From: Elymus sibiricus
Lineage: Eukaryota > Streptophyta > Magnoliopsida > Poales > Poaceae
Direction of reading: 5' to 3'
Assembly: GCA_039707655.1 (NCBI GenBank)
Contig: CM077665.1
Span: 85,313,954 to 85,377,953 of the forward strand
Length of the DNA stretch: 64,000 nucleotides
Of this stretch, positions 25,099-35,596 are shown in pieces (position 1 is the stretch's first letter; every line of letters begins with the position of its first letter). The notes beneath the pieces were generated by a model. It did not search any database. It worked only from the letters and a program-made list of their open reading frames with translations, and had not been told where the DNA came from. A program made the position numbers and the translations under genes.

Positions 25099-25248
25099 AT
25101 CATCCCACCCTCAATATTCTTTCACAACCATGGCCTACCTACATATCTATATTGCCCGGAGTTTTTAGTCTAAATCATCCCCCATATCCTCAACATTTTT
25201 TCACAACCATGGCCTAGCTACATATAATGTCCATGAGTTTCTAGTTTT
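25022..25248 (+). repeat. three 75-bp tandem repeats with ATGs
   Basis: Units start at 25,022, 25,097 and 25,172. Each begins AAATCATCCC and contains CACAACCATGGCCTA followed by CTACATAT. Each unit carries one ATG in strong context: ATG-GCC-TAG at 25,059 and 25,209, and a 12-codon ORF at 25,130-25,168 where one base change removes the early stop. The context ACAACCATGG matches the start of the downstream gene (GACAACCATGG at 25,300-25,310). Confidence 0.85.
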
Positions 25249-25305
25249 TAATCAGTATTGCTAATCTGTTAGAGAGTTCGTTGTGTTTGATTAAGGAGGA
25301 CAACC

Positions 25306-26277
25306 ATGGAACTGGACATGTATAACATGGTGGTGCAGGCGAACGGCAGTGTCACGTACCAGCCGACCGACCCGACGACATGGGGTGCGTGGGCGCACGA
25401 GGGGCACCGGTTGTGGGCGTCCATGTCGGAGGACTTCTGGCTGTACGAGTACAAGGTGCGGCGGTGCCCGCAGCCGTACAGCCACGACTGGACGGCGTGC
25501 CCCTACGCGCACAAGGGCGAGCGCGCCCGGCGCCGCGACCCGCGCCGCTTCAACTACGTCGCCGTCTCCTGCCCGGAGTACCGCGCCAATGCGCACGCCC
25601 ATGCGCAGCTCGGGCTCGCCGGCGCCGGGCACCCGCCGCCGACTTGCGCGCGCGGGCTCAGGTGCCGCTACGCGCACGGCGTCTTCGAGCTGTGGCTGCA
25701 CCCGTCCCGGTTCCGCACGCGCCCGTGCGAGGCCGGCACGCGCTGCCAACGCCGGATCTGCTTCTTCGCGCACTTCTCCCGCGAGTTCAGGGGCGAGGAC
25801 CACGTCGCCGCCTTCGCCGCCGCCGCCGCCACGGTGCCGCCTTCGACCTTCGCCATGCCGCGGATGCTGCCTTCGACGACCTTCGCCATGCCGCGGATGC
25901 TGCCTTCGACGACCTTCGCCATGCCGCGGACGCCGCCCCGCATCCTCCAGCGCGCTCCATCCAATCCCGCGACGCATCCGCAGGCTGTTCCAGCTCCACC
26001 GTTGTTCGACTTCGATGACCTCACCCTGCAGGTCACTCCGAACAGGCTTCGCATGCTGAGCCTGCACTCTGCCATCACCGGGGACGATGTTTTCTCCTCC
26101 CCAACCGCCACCGCCGCCGCCGTCGTTACTGCTGCCATCACCATGCCGAACCTGAGGGTGCCCTTACCGGCGTACGAGAACGCGAGCGACGATAAATCCG
26201 TTCACTATGCGGACGATGAAGACTCTCTGTTGAACGACTACCCGCACCGAGATCTCATCATGGACTTCATGCGATAG
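25306..26277 (+). CDS. arginine-rich tandem CCCH zinc-finger protein (RR-TZF)
   Basis: This intronless gene encodes 323 residues. RR-TZF proteins are plant RNA-binding regulators of mRNA turnover and translation, acting in cytoplasmic granules and nucleus in hormone, seed and stress responses. Visible features are an arginine-rich RR motif C54-X5-H60-X4-C65-X3-H69, then finger 1 C89-X24-C114-X5-C120-X3-H124, a standard X16 linker, and finger 2 C141-X5-C147-X4-C152-X3-H156. Finger 1 departs from the usual C-X7-8-C spacing through an Ala/Gly/His-rich insertion; all eight metal ligands remain. Residues 179-209 hold three copies of PST(T)FAMPRML-like repeats. The C-terminal half is low complexity, ending in an acidic stretch. 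The start at 25,306 has a strong context (ACCATGG) and gives the full RR motif. The gene stands alone, with AATAAA signals following. High GC suggests normal grass gene composition. It could be RR-TZF of the TZF4/5/6 type; the exact orthologue is unknown. Confidence 0.9.
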   Translation: MELDMYNMVVQANGSVTYQPTDPTTWGAWAHEGHRLWASMSEDFWLYEYKVRRCPQPYSHDWTACPYAHKGERARRRDPRRFNYVAVSCPEYRANAHAHAQLGLAGAGHPPPTCARGLRCRYAHGVFELWLHPSRFRTRPCEAGTRCQRRICFFAHFSREFRGEDHVAAFAAAAATVPPSTFAMPRMLPSTTFAMPRMLPSTTFAMPRTPPRILQRAPSNPATHPQAVPAPPLFDFDDLTLQVTPNRLRMLSLHSAITGDDVFSSPTATAAAVVTAAITMPNLRVPLPAYENASDDKSVHYADDEDSLLNDYPHRDLIMDFMR

Positions 26278-26292
26278 ATATCCGAGGTATGG

Positions 26293-26454
26293 CAATGAAT
26301 AAATCTCCGGGCGGTCAGCCGGGTCTACTCTATCCCGAAGCTAGTGAACGCGTGCATGCGTGGCTGTTGTGTCTGCATGTGCATGATTCTTAACTAGCTT
26401 AGCCCGCGTTGCCGCCGCGCCCATCGATACGGTGTGTCTATTTACAATAAATGT
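26293..26454 (+). terminator. 3' region with polyadenylation signals
   Basis: AATAAA-type signals occur shortly after the CCCH stop codon (near 26,297, in ATGAATAAATC) and again near 26,447 (ACAATAAATG). Either could direct polyadenylation of the zinc-finger transcript. Confidence 0.5.
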
Positions 26455-26479
26455 TACTGGTTTAAGATAAGAAAACCCT

Positions 26480-27640
26480 GTATGTAGGAAGATAAATTGG
26501 AAAGAGGCATATTATTGGCATCTTGCATATTGCATGTTGCTACACAGGGAAATACACATTGCGACATCTCTAATAAGACACGTTTATTCTCGCCATGTCG
26601 TTCTATAAAACAAAGAGTATGCTACAATGATAACTTCCTTCAGTTAGTTTCAGTATATGAAGGCACCATTAGCCGAGGGAGTGTCATATTAGTAGTTAAA
26701 ATGATAGAGTTCATACATGGGGCAAATAATGTGCATGAACCTATGCTTGAATCAGTCATTTATGACCATATAGACTTCAGCTATACATCAAGATAATGTT
26801 TGTGTATAAAACTGGAAATACCAATGTTTATGTATAGGAAGAAATACCAATAGGTACGGCCATCTGTTACAGTTTTTTTGTCACACTGGTGACTAACTCA
26901 TTCATGACATAGCAATTGAAAAACATTTTCTCAGCCAGAAGCCAGGTAAAAGTAGACACATTTCACTGATCTTTTAGACTGGTCATTATCTCACAACATT
27001 CAAAGGGAAAAAATATAACACAGAGAAACATAGCTAATGTGATGGGAACACATCACACAAAGAAGAAAAAGTACAGTGATTGTAGTATAAACCAGGTAGA
27101 CCGTGCATAAAAATCTTGATTCATGAACTAAGTTTTTTCCTCTCAGAAATATGCACTGGGAGAGAAAAAGTAAGCTTTCAAAATCAAACACTGGGAGAAA
27201 AATGTAAGATGTCTCTCTGTAAAGTTGGTGTGCTGTAGAAAAGAATGAATACTGAAAATGACAACTCACAAGAACACCTTGCATTGTCCTGTTGACATGG
27301 TTAGCATTTTAACAGCTAGAACATGACGGTACAAACATTACATTTGTCATATGAATAAAATCTGGACCAAGCTGAATCTAAAATAAGCAGCAGGTCAAGA
27401 GGGCCATTAAAATGCATCTTGTTGTTCACCTTCAGTAAACAACATGAGAAATATAGATTGTTAATAGCTTGCCATTGCTTGCGTTCCTTTACCCTTAAGG
27501 ATCTTATTATGTAAGTTAATAGTATGTCTTCCAAATTCATCACAACTTGACGCATGCATACAACAAATATGAGAAGAGGATAAAACCATATCTTTAGTAT
27601 TGATGCCTACATACAACAAATATGAGAAGCACGTGGTCCA
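26480..27640. other. anonymous AT-rich interval
   Basis: There are several frames of 60-100 codons on either strand, but none shows a domain, codon bias or conserved pattern. No terminal repeats were noticed. It may be an old transposon or intergenic DNA. Confidence 0.4.
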
Positions 27641-28408
27641 GGTCATGGCGAAGGCAGCTCGGCTCGGGGCACACGAACAGGCGCATCTGCGGCATCGTCG
27701 TCAGGCCTCCTCACGCCATGCCTGTGTCGCCATCCTCTCATCCCACCGGCGACATCGAGGGCGCTCGCGAGAGGGACGGGGAGAGATCGGTTTGAGCCAG
27801 TCGGGATGGCTGGGTGTCCGGCTAGAGCGGAGGAGGCGCCGGCGGCGAGGTGGACGCAGTTCCTCGCCTGTACGCCCTGGTAGCGGCTGGGTCGAGCCGT
27901 CCCTCCGCAGCTGCGCCTCCGTCCCTTGTGCATAGGTGAGGCGGTGCAGCGGTAGCAGGGCGGAGGGCGGCCGGCAACAGGCAGCGGTAATCCAAGACCT
28001 GGAGCCCCACGGCGTAGGTGGCGTCCGGCGTGCTCATGCGCAGGTGGTTGCACACGACGCCTGACAGTTGCACGGCCGATGGGGACGACGCGGCGTTCGT
28101 CGCCGTGTACTGCGACGCCGATGCCTTCGGCCGCGGCGTCACCATGCCCCTCGCCTCCCCCTCACTCCGCGGACCATGCCCCGCCGGAGACAACGACGAC
28201 GGCCGCGCCCCCTGTCCCTTGTGGATGGCGAGGCCGGGGCCCTTCTGATGCGCTGGGCGCTTGGGCGAGGCGAGGCCTGGACCCTTCTTTTAGGGGCACT
28301 GGGCGGCAGGCGGTAGGCGGCGGGCGGCGGGGATAAGTAGCGGGTGGTAGGCGGCGGCCGGCTGGACTCTTTGAGAGAGAGATAAGAGGTCCCGAGACAC
28401 GCGTCCAA
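27640..28408 (-). other. GC-rich segment, possible gene relic
   Basis: The GC content jumps abruptly here and drops again at 28,410. Overlapping open frames occur on both strands (for example - strand 28,408-28,139, 28,193-27,822 and 28,053-27,643). The minus-strand product includes the readable stretch GVVCNHLRMSTPDATYAVG but no domain recognised here. The frames do not join into one protein, so this may be a broken gene, a 5' exon with leader, or captured sequence. No function is proposed. Confidence 0.3.
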
Positions 28409-29716
28409 TTATAAAAAAGAGAAGAAAAAAAAACAGCTAGCTAGCTAGACATAAGGCCGCCGAAAACTAAATTGCTACGCACACCCCATACACACCCAGA
28501 ATAGCGTACGCACGTTCAGAAAATTTCACCATAAACGCTATGCCCACACGGCAAACGAACACGTCCAGGTACCAAAAAAAATGCACGTGTCGGACACCTG
28601 TTGGCCGGTTCCGGCTGTGGGAAAACTCAAATCAACCTGAGCGCAGACAGCTAGTTAGAAATAGAGGCTTGGGTATTTCTTATTACATATTTATAGTTTG
28701 CATGTCGTGTATGGGCACCAAGTGGCGGTGGTCGGTCATGAGCAACGTGCATATATGTGTATAGCTTTTTTGTCATAAATAATTGTCATCTCCATGTGGA
28801 GATATATATCCGACGAAGATGTGCAATGTTATCTTTAATTATTGTTATTTTTATTATGTTGTTGTTTTATCGGCCGGACAAATGTGTAATGTTTGTTAAG
28901 CACCTATAAATAAATGATGTGTCGAACTCGATGCCTCTTCGGTTCTTTTTATTTGTTTGACGCATAAGCAATGTGTATTTTTATCTGTCTAATTTAGTAG
29001 TTTATCTGTAGCAAGAATATGTTAGAAATGTGATTCATGGTGCCACTTTGTCCGGTAGTGTATATATTAGTTCCTCTTCTTTAGCGAAACAAGGATATGG
29101 GAATTGTCTGTTAGTGGAAATACATCTCTGAGCTCATTTTCCTATGCAACGAAATAAATTCTCCCATCCGGGATGGGAAAGCATTGAGAATTAGGTGATG
29201 CCCCGCACATTGCTGAGGGACTATATGTTACAAATAATGTTTTTAATCATTATTAAACTTCATCGTGAAGATGTTGAGTAGAGAAGGTTGGCGGAAGCAA
29301 TCTTATAAGTTGTTGACGTGTTTATGCATTTGAACAAAATAATTTTCACCAAGTAAGGCAAAATCTTGAAGTTGTATTGGTGTAAAAAGGATTAACCGTC
29401 CAAATATTGTCAATGTCTGTGAGAAAAATGAACCGGAAAGCATGAGACAAAATTCCTAAGGTAGGCTATCTCAAATTATCGGCCCATTAAACGTACAGAA
29501 GGCATAAACAGTGGGACTTAATAAATAGTACTACTTCAATCTGAAGTTCTGGACGAATGCACGGAAACATCTTCTGCAGTATGATGTTTTGATGAAATGC
29601 AGTAAAAATCTATAAAAAAAAATAGCCGCATTTAATCAAAAGTACTCCAAAAGAGCTAGTACATCGAAACACCTATTGGTTCTGGACAAATCGCAGTTTT
29701 CCCTTCTTAGAGGATA
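28409..29716. other. intergenic, nothing recognised
   Basis: AT-rich DNA with a short AGCTAGCTAGCTAG run near 28,434. No coding frame, terminal repeat or RNA gene is supported. Confidence 0.4.
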
Positions 29717-29901
29717 ATTGGTTTGATGCCAACATTTGGCATTGCCAATACTTGGCAAGCCAACAATTGGCAATATCAAAAGTTGCCAAAAATTGGCAAC
29801 TCCTTGTGAGGTTGACAAGTAAACTTGGTAACCAACCAAGCACTAGCCAATATTTGGCATTTGCCAAATGTTGGCATGCCAATTTTTGGCATCAAACCAA
29901 T
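29717..29901 (+). mobile_element. palindromic MITE rich in TTGGC/GCCAA
   Basis: A 185-bp element has terminal inverted repeats: ATTGGTTTGATGCCAA at the left and TTGGCATCAAACCAAT at the right. The interior is also largely self-complementary and packed with TTGGC and GCCAA pentamers. The flanks TAA and TCA may be a degraded three-base target duplication, so the superfamily is left open. No coding capacity. Confidence 0.75.
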
Positions 29902-31500
29902 CATGCTCTTAATCATCTTGCATTATCCTTGTGTATACAAATTCATGCAAGCAAAGAGGAACTGAATGCGATCATACCAATAATGGATGCACCATCTGAC
30001 CCCAAGGTCCGCGGGCGGCAGATCTCGGCGCTGCCCTGGTTGACAAATAAAGTGATCTTCATTCCCTCTACGATATCAGATCAAATAATAAGAGAATGCT
30101 TTACTAATTACCAACAAGAACCTCAAGTCATTGGGAAATTAATGGAATCCAATTATTTCCATACAAGGTCCAGCGATTTACCTCACATTTTGACCATGCT
30201 AGGTCCTCATGTCAGCAACATCAACGCAATGCATAAAAATACATGTCAAATAGTAGAATCCAAGCAAATATTGTTAACTAGGAGACCACCTTCACCAGCC
30301 TTAAAAGCTTAGGTGTAATCTAGGTATACACGTACAAGAGCCATGGAACTTCAGTTTAACATAGAAGTGTATTGCTGAATGGCAGTTTCTTTCAGAGTTC
30401 CTGTTGGAAGCATAGAGTTGACACGATTTTTGAATATGGTAAGGTCAAGTTACTGTGCTTCAGACCTTCAGTAAAGTTACCTGCATTCAGCTTTTCTTCT
30501 TTTTGGTTTCTTCACTGGCATTCCTACTTGTCCCAGTCCACTTAACTTAGTCTGTAACAATAGTTGATGAACAATTTGCTACTGTGCATTCCCGTGTCCC
30601 AACTAATTTTCATTTGGAAAGTGGTCAATACTCCAAGATTATTTGGCTACACAAGTACAGTACAAAACAAGCACGAGACTTTGGAGGTTGCACCAGTACT
30701 TCAGAGGCACACTACCAAAACTGGGGTTTTTTACCTTCTACCTGCTGGTCTTTGTTCTCGAAAATTGTTTGCAGAGATCGTCGTCGTTGCCAACAGCTGG
30801 TTCAGGCTGCTTTGTGTGCACAACGCCGTCCATCGACGCTTGTCTTCGTTATTGGGGGTTGTCTCCCTTGCCGACGTCGGCACCAGCGAAGCAGTCCTCC
30901 AGCAGGAAGTTGCGGCGCCGGCGAGGATCTCCATCGGCGCGGCGGGGAGGAATCCCAGGGAGATGACGCCTGCTCGGTCGCGTGGAGTCGCAGAAAATCT
31001 GTACATTTGTTACCTTTGCAACATGCTAATTGCCTGAGTTTGAGTACCACAAATGTGATGTTTTGACTTTCTTATCCTAACGGTTAGTGTGAAAACTAGA
31101 AATTGTTTACATAACTGAAACTTTCTTGTACATCAGCTGTCGTTCAGAAAGACATCTCTTCAGAAAACAAATACAGTACTAATGTACTAGAGTACTCTGG
31201 AAAGTACTGCTCCTTCTTCAGCTAGTACATATATAGGCTGTTGCTGGATGGTTCCGAAAATTCCAGATAAAACCAAAACGACATATCCTTGTTCAGTTGC
31301 AGCTAGCAGAATTTGTTCCATTCCAAGTCATTTTCTTCAATAATCAGGGGCTCACCCCCTGCTCCATTTCATTCAAACGAAACTAGATGCAGTTATCCAG
31401 ACCAAGTTCAACAGAAAATAATAAACTAGCAAGCTCTCATCTCACTCACTCATCTAAGGACCAAAGTTCCAACTACAAGCTAGGGATACAACTCAAAAAC
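29902..31500. other. anonymous interval with unassigned ORFs
   Basis: Plus-strand frames at 29,941-30,312 and 30,564-31,037 are open for 120-157 codons. The second lies in a local GC-rich patch (30,770-30,990). Neither shows a domain I recognise, and codon use does not distinguish strands. They could be exons or transposon relics. Confidence 0.3.
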
Positions 31501-31521
31501 AACGTTTCACAGCCATAACCA

Positions 31522-31816
31522 TCAGCCGATCTGCACCACAGCTTTTTTGGAACACAAACACCACACCTTCAGATCAGATCCTGATGACATGGATTCCAAG
31601 TCATTTTCAATGATGAATTGATTTCCTGACCCTTCACATGAGCAATTTTCAGTTTTAGATGAAAGCACACAATCCATTTCCAAAACCATGGTTGCAAAAG
31701 TAACAGCAGGATCACGAAGCAGCTTCCCTGCATGTTTCACATTTATTGTGGAATCGTAACTGTCCGACCCTTTTCTTACTGAGCTGATCCAACGGCCCTT
31801 TGACGAGTTATCTGTC
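31522..31816 (-). other. possible downstream exon or 3' UTR segment
   Basis: On the minus strand, an acceptor-like CCACCAG precedes 31,816 and an open frame runs to about 31,522. It lies downstream of the DUF4220/DUF594 stop codon, so it would be a spliced 3' untranslated exon or part of an alternative C-terminus. Evidence is weak. Confidence 0.2.
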
Positions 31817-31899
31817 CTGGTGGTAAGAACAAAGTTAAAGAAGCACAAGGTGAAAATATAAGCAGTCACAGCAAAAGCAAATCACATGGTGCAGTATAA

Positions 31900-31905
31900 T
31901 TTATT
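31900..31905 (-). terminator. candidate polyadenylation signal
   Basis: AATAAA on the minus strand, about 250 bases beyond the stop codon of the DUF4220/DUF594 gene. Confidence 0.35.
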
Positions 31906-32150
31906 GCATAAACATATCCCTTATCGGAGCATTCACTGTAAGCAAATTCAGAAGTGCCAGAGCACCTGAAACACATTACATGTCCTGGTGGCAATTACAA
32001 AAAATGAGTCTTTGTCATTAGCGTATGTAACACTGAAAAATCAAGCCAACTCTTACATCTAATGGCGTCAAACATGCCTAATATCAATTATGAAACACAA
32101 ACATATAAACTCAATTCTGATAATTTATAGCTCATGCCAGTGAAGTGAAC

Positions 32151-34667
32151 TCATGCTTGTTCACGGACAGTTTGCTGCGTAGAGCTTGCACCTTCAGGAA
32201 CATCAATATGGCATTCATTTTCTGTAGATATTTCTGGTGCAGGTATCTGTAGTGGTCTGGCTTGAACACAAGGTGAACGATCTGCTGAATCTTGCTCAAC
32301 TTCTTGGTGTCTTGCTCTCTCAGAATTATCCTGAGTATTTTCTTCGCGATTTGCTGAATCTTGCTCAATTTCTTGGTGTCTCGCTCTCGCAGAATTATCC
32401 CGAGTATTTTCTTCACGATTTGTTGAATCTTGCTCACTTTCTTGGTGTCTCGCAGAACTACCCTCAGTATTTTCTGCATGCATACTACTAAGATTAGGTT
32501 GATCCCTCTGTAGAATGCCAGCATGTGAGAGTAGCGCCCACAGGTGGGTGATGAACTCGCCGCCCCGTGTGAGCTGCTCGATGTGCTCGTCAACATTATC
32601 TGATGGCGCAATGTAGAGTAGCATCTCAGACCAGAAATCAGCTAGCACCTTCCAACGCCTGGTATCATCTTCTATCTCCTCGAGCTGCTTTCCCAGCTTA
32701 GCGCCACTTTGGAAGATGGTAGCCTCTGATTCTTCTAGTCCGTAGTTCTTCAGTGCTTGATACTTATCCGTCACATATGGCAGAAATTTCTTGGCTTCCC
32801 CTGCAACTGCATTGAACACACGACTTGTATCATATTCGTGCCCTGGAAGAAGTTTTGGTGCGGAGACCAGCAGGTATGCGCAGTATTTCGACAGCTTTGT
32901 GGCAACACCGAGATGGACCTTGAGTTCTGTTTCCTCGTCTGGGCGAGGGCTGCATCCAAGCGTTCCCCTCTCGCAGTACCATGTCGCAATGTGCCAAGTC
33001 AGGATAATGCAGCTTGTGTCTGATTCTGAGTGCACGGCCCGTTCACAAGCCCATAAAAGGTGTCCTGCTCCATTGGAAACTAGTGATGATTTTCCATTCG
33101 TTAGTGCACCATTGGAGCGTTTGAGGGAGTAAATAAGTGCTTTCTGTATTTGTGCAGTTATCTCTGTAGATTTCCCACGTTTTCGACGAACCCTCCATGT
33201 GTGATAGTCTATTGGATGGAGGATAGGCGAAGATATTGTTAGTCTACCAAAATAATACTTGAACTTGTCACATAACTTAGGACGGTAATCAAGTAAAGAG
33301 TACTGCCCAAGCTTGTGCTGCCAATAGTGTTTGTTTGGTGTCCAATGCACACCAATTTTAGCAAGAAGCCCTTTCAATCTAAGCAGCACGCAGCGGCAGC
33401 AGCAGGTGGAGCAGGAGCAGCAGCTTCCCCTTGTGTTCAATCGTGCTTGTTCTCTGAGATACTGACAGACAAAGGATACTCTGCTCCAAATGCTAGTCCA
33501 GTAAAGTAGCAGTTGAAGCAATTCAAGCAAAGCAGCAGATGCAAGTATGAATAAGCTGATCGTCATGTCACCTTCTTGTATGGGTGATGGAGGCTGGACG
33601 ACTATCGAAAGTATTATAAGACAGAGGAGGAAGGCAGAAAATAAGGATGAAACTGTTGCAACCCTTGATCCATAATAAATGGCGGCAGATGTGGTGAAAA
33701 AGAAATCATACATGAATGCTAACTCAACCTCAATCAGCCTAAAAGCCCGGTTGCAGTCTGTGGTACCTTCCTCATTCTCCCGTAGCAGCCCATTGAAGAC
33801 GAAATCATGTGCCCTTTCTTTCGATTCGCCACAGGCAAAACCAAAGTACCGCCTTCTCAGCAGAAGAAAAAGAGAGAAGGAAAGACATGTATCCTTTAGC
33901 TCATTGTCTAGTGAAATGTCATCACACAGCCATATCTTCTCTATGTCAATGACTTCATTGCCATCTGATGTAAATCGTGATGCATACGATGGAGCACCCA
34001 ACTTGGAGTTGTCGAGGGGCCAGTCAACCAGGTAATGGCAACCTTTCATGGTGGTTGGAACAAATTCACCCTTGGTGTGCTCGTCATACATGTAATGAGC
34101 AACAGTTTTATTCAGGTTCCATGAGCAGCTTGCCAGCAGTGCTTGTATATACATGAATCTATATTGAGCAACACTATATAAACTACCAACAAAGGGGAGA
34201 GAATTCCCATTTTCAATTGCAGTCATCAAAAGCAATCCCCCATATACATAGTAGAGCACCAACCGGTAGAGGGCCCTCCTTACGTGTTTATTGTCATCAA
34301 GACTATAAGCTGTGTTGGTACAGACGTGGAGGATGAAGAGAGTTGCAGCCCAAACGGGATACATGCTGCTCTTCACCTTGGAAGATTGCATTGAACCAAG
34401 GGTGTATGTTCCCAGTAAGAAGGACAGAGTGTTTGCGACCAAGGTACCTTTTTGGATGAACCAGTTTCTGGAGCGGCGGCGCTGGGGCCCAAATGTGGCG
34501 AGGAATACATAGGCAAATGCATTGAGTAATACAAGTGTGTCGATGCGGACAACATGGCAGTCCCACAAATCTCTTGCATAACGGTACACTCCTCTTACAT
34601 CAAGATGGACCTCATTCTTCAACATCATGCAGGTATCATTAACCTTCAAATTGTAATATGTAACCAA
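32151..34667 (-). CDS. DUF4220/DUF594 multi-pass membrane protein
   Basis: This 838-codon frame is a member of the large grass family with an N-terminal DUF4220 membrane domain and a C-terminal DUF594 tail. The biochemical role of the family is not known. Hydrophobic segments lie at about residues 43-60, 74-92, 102-120, 132-150, 343-357 and 369-389, consistent with a plasma- or endomembrane protein. DUF594 is recognised near residue 740 by GEFITHLWALLSHAGIL. Residue 1 (34,667) is the first ATG; ATG at residue 14 or 15 would also keep all membrane segments, and a splice site just upstream cannot be excluded. Two oddities are a cysteine knot-like run, SCCSCSTCCCRC (415-426), encoded by TGC-rich DNA, and three 23-residue hydrophilic repeats in the tail (32,277-32,465). 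The frame is open throughout, so it is probably a working gene. Its 5' leader probably lies spliced upstream to about 36.4 kb. Confidence 0.85.
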   Translation of the reverse strand: MVTYYNLKVNDTCMMLKNEVHLDVRGVYRYARDLWDCHVVRIDTLVLLNAFAYVFLATFGPQRRRSRNWFIQKGTLVANTLSFLLGTYTLGSMQSSKVKSSMYPVWAATLFILHVCTNTAYSLDDNKHVRRALYRLVLYYVYGGLLLMTAIENGNSLPFVGSLYSVAQYRFMYIQALLASCSWNLNKTVAHYMYDEHTKGEFVPTTMKGCHYLVDWPLDNSKLGAPSYASRFTSDGNEVIDIEKIWLCDDISLDNELKDTCLSFSLFLLLRRRYFGFACGESKERAHDFVFNGLLRENEEGTTDCNRAFRLIEVELAFMYDFFFTTSAAIYYGSRVATVSSLFSAFLLCLIILSIVVQPPSPIQEGDMTISLFILASAALLELLQLLLYWTSIWSRVSFVCQYLREQARLNTRGSCCSCSTCCCRCVLLRLKGLLAKIGVHWTPNKHYWQHKLGQYSLLDYRPKLCDKFKYYFGRLTISSPILHPIDYHTWRVRRKRGKSTEITAQIQKALIYSLKRSNGALTNGKSSLVSNGAGHLLWACERAVHSESDTSCIILTWHIATWYCERGTLGCSPRPDEETELKVHLGVATKLSKYCAYLLVSAPKLLPGHEYDTSRVFNAVAGEAKKFLPYVTDKYQALKNYGLEESEATIFQSGAKLGKQLEEIEDDTRRWKVLADFWSEMLLYIAPSDNVDEHIEQLTRGGEFITHLWALLSHAGILQRDQPNLSSMHAENTEGSSARHQESEQDSTNREENTRDNSARARHQEIEQDSANREENTQDNSERARHQEVEQDSADRSPCVQARPLQIPAPEISTENECHIDVPEGASSTQQTVREQA
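32277..32465 (-). repeat. 69-bp coding tandem repeats
   Basis: Nearly three units of 69 bases keep the reading frame and encode R-H-Q-E-(S/I/V)-E-Q-D-S-(T/A)-(N/D)-R followed by EENT in the complete units. They form a charged, probably disordered tail in the DUF594 protein. Confidence 0.8.
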
Positions 34668-35436
34668 TTATAGACAATCCGCATCTAAGAACAAACTTAT
34701 CTCCATGTTCATATTTTGTATGTTTATTGCAGGTACTGTCTGCACACGAAGACCTTATAATAGAAATATGTACCATCATCTTAGAATTTTACATTTTCTA
34801 CCATTTTCAGGAAATATGTACAAAGAAAACAGAAAGGAATGAGTTTAAATTATTTCAGAAACATACCATAGCTGAACTCGCTCCAATTGGCTAAAAATGA
34901 GCTTCCTACACCTCTTTTCTCACCACCAATCTGTCCTCGTAGAGAACACCAGTCTGCCGCTCTAGAAGTCTAGATTATGTAAATGATGCTTAGACGAAGT
35001 CCGAACTGCAAGCAGAAAAAGGAATAGATGGCTAAAGACTGTTACAAAATAATATTCATAACCCTTATTTCTGTTGCTGTGGTGCAGGATACTGCTTGCT
35101 TGGATGAAGCATGCACCACAATTTTACATGGCCAGGAATTAATCCTCTCTCATGGGGCGAGGGGCTTGTCTTTCAAATAGGTGATGGGGACTGTTTACAG
35201 GATATTTGGTGGCTAACTGGCTATGAAGCAGCACCATGGGAGTTTTACCATGCTACATGGAATATTTCATTACATCAAACATGAAGGTTGTAAATCGCAT
35301 TACGAGTCTGGGCATACTTTATTGGTATTGCATAAAACCTAGCTAAATGAAATAATTGGGACTAATTTCGTCTGTACTTTCGTATTGCAAGGGAACACCA
35401 ATGTTGAAAATGACCAAAGAAGCGAAAGCTACTTAC

Positions 35437-35596
35437 CACACCGGAGGGCATTGACTGGAGAAGCACTCTCTTTCCATGTTCCTCAAGAAGGGCGCGAAGA
35501 AGATTTCTCAAACAGAAGCTAGCAATAGTGATTCCGACAACGAACCATGGTTCCCCTAGGTTGTAACCACTGAACTCCTAGCTGTCCCGGGTGAAG
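35437..35596 (-). other. candidate 5' leader exon of the DUF4220 gene
   Basis: On the minus strand a GCATTGCAG acceptor precedes 35,596 and a strong donor, GTAAGT (35,436-35,431), follows 35,437. The 160-base segment contains one short ATG frame only, so it would be untranslated leader. The link to the gene at 34,667 is inferred from strand and spacing. Confidence 0.4.

Noticed and set aside
25291..26144. Four further long frames overlapping the CCCH gene, on both strands
   Set aside because: They are shadows of GC-rich coding DNA; only the frame at 25,306 has the conserved zinc ligands.
27640..28408. A protein-coding gene in the GC-rich block
   Set aside because: No single frame spans it, no domain was recognised and splice signals could not be arranged convincingly; kept only as a possible relic.
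32132..32611. Alternative 159-codon frame overlapping the DUF594 tail
   Set aside because: It is a frame shadow of the 69-bp repeats; the longer frame carries the domain.
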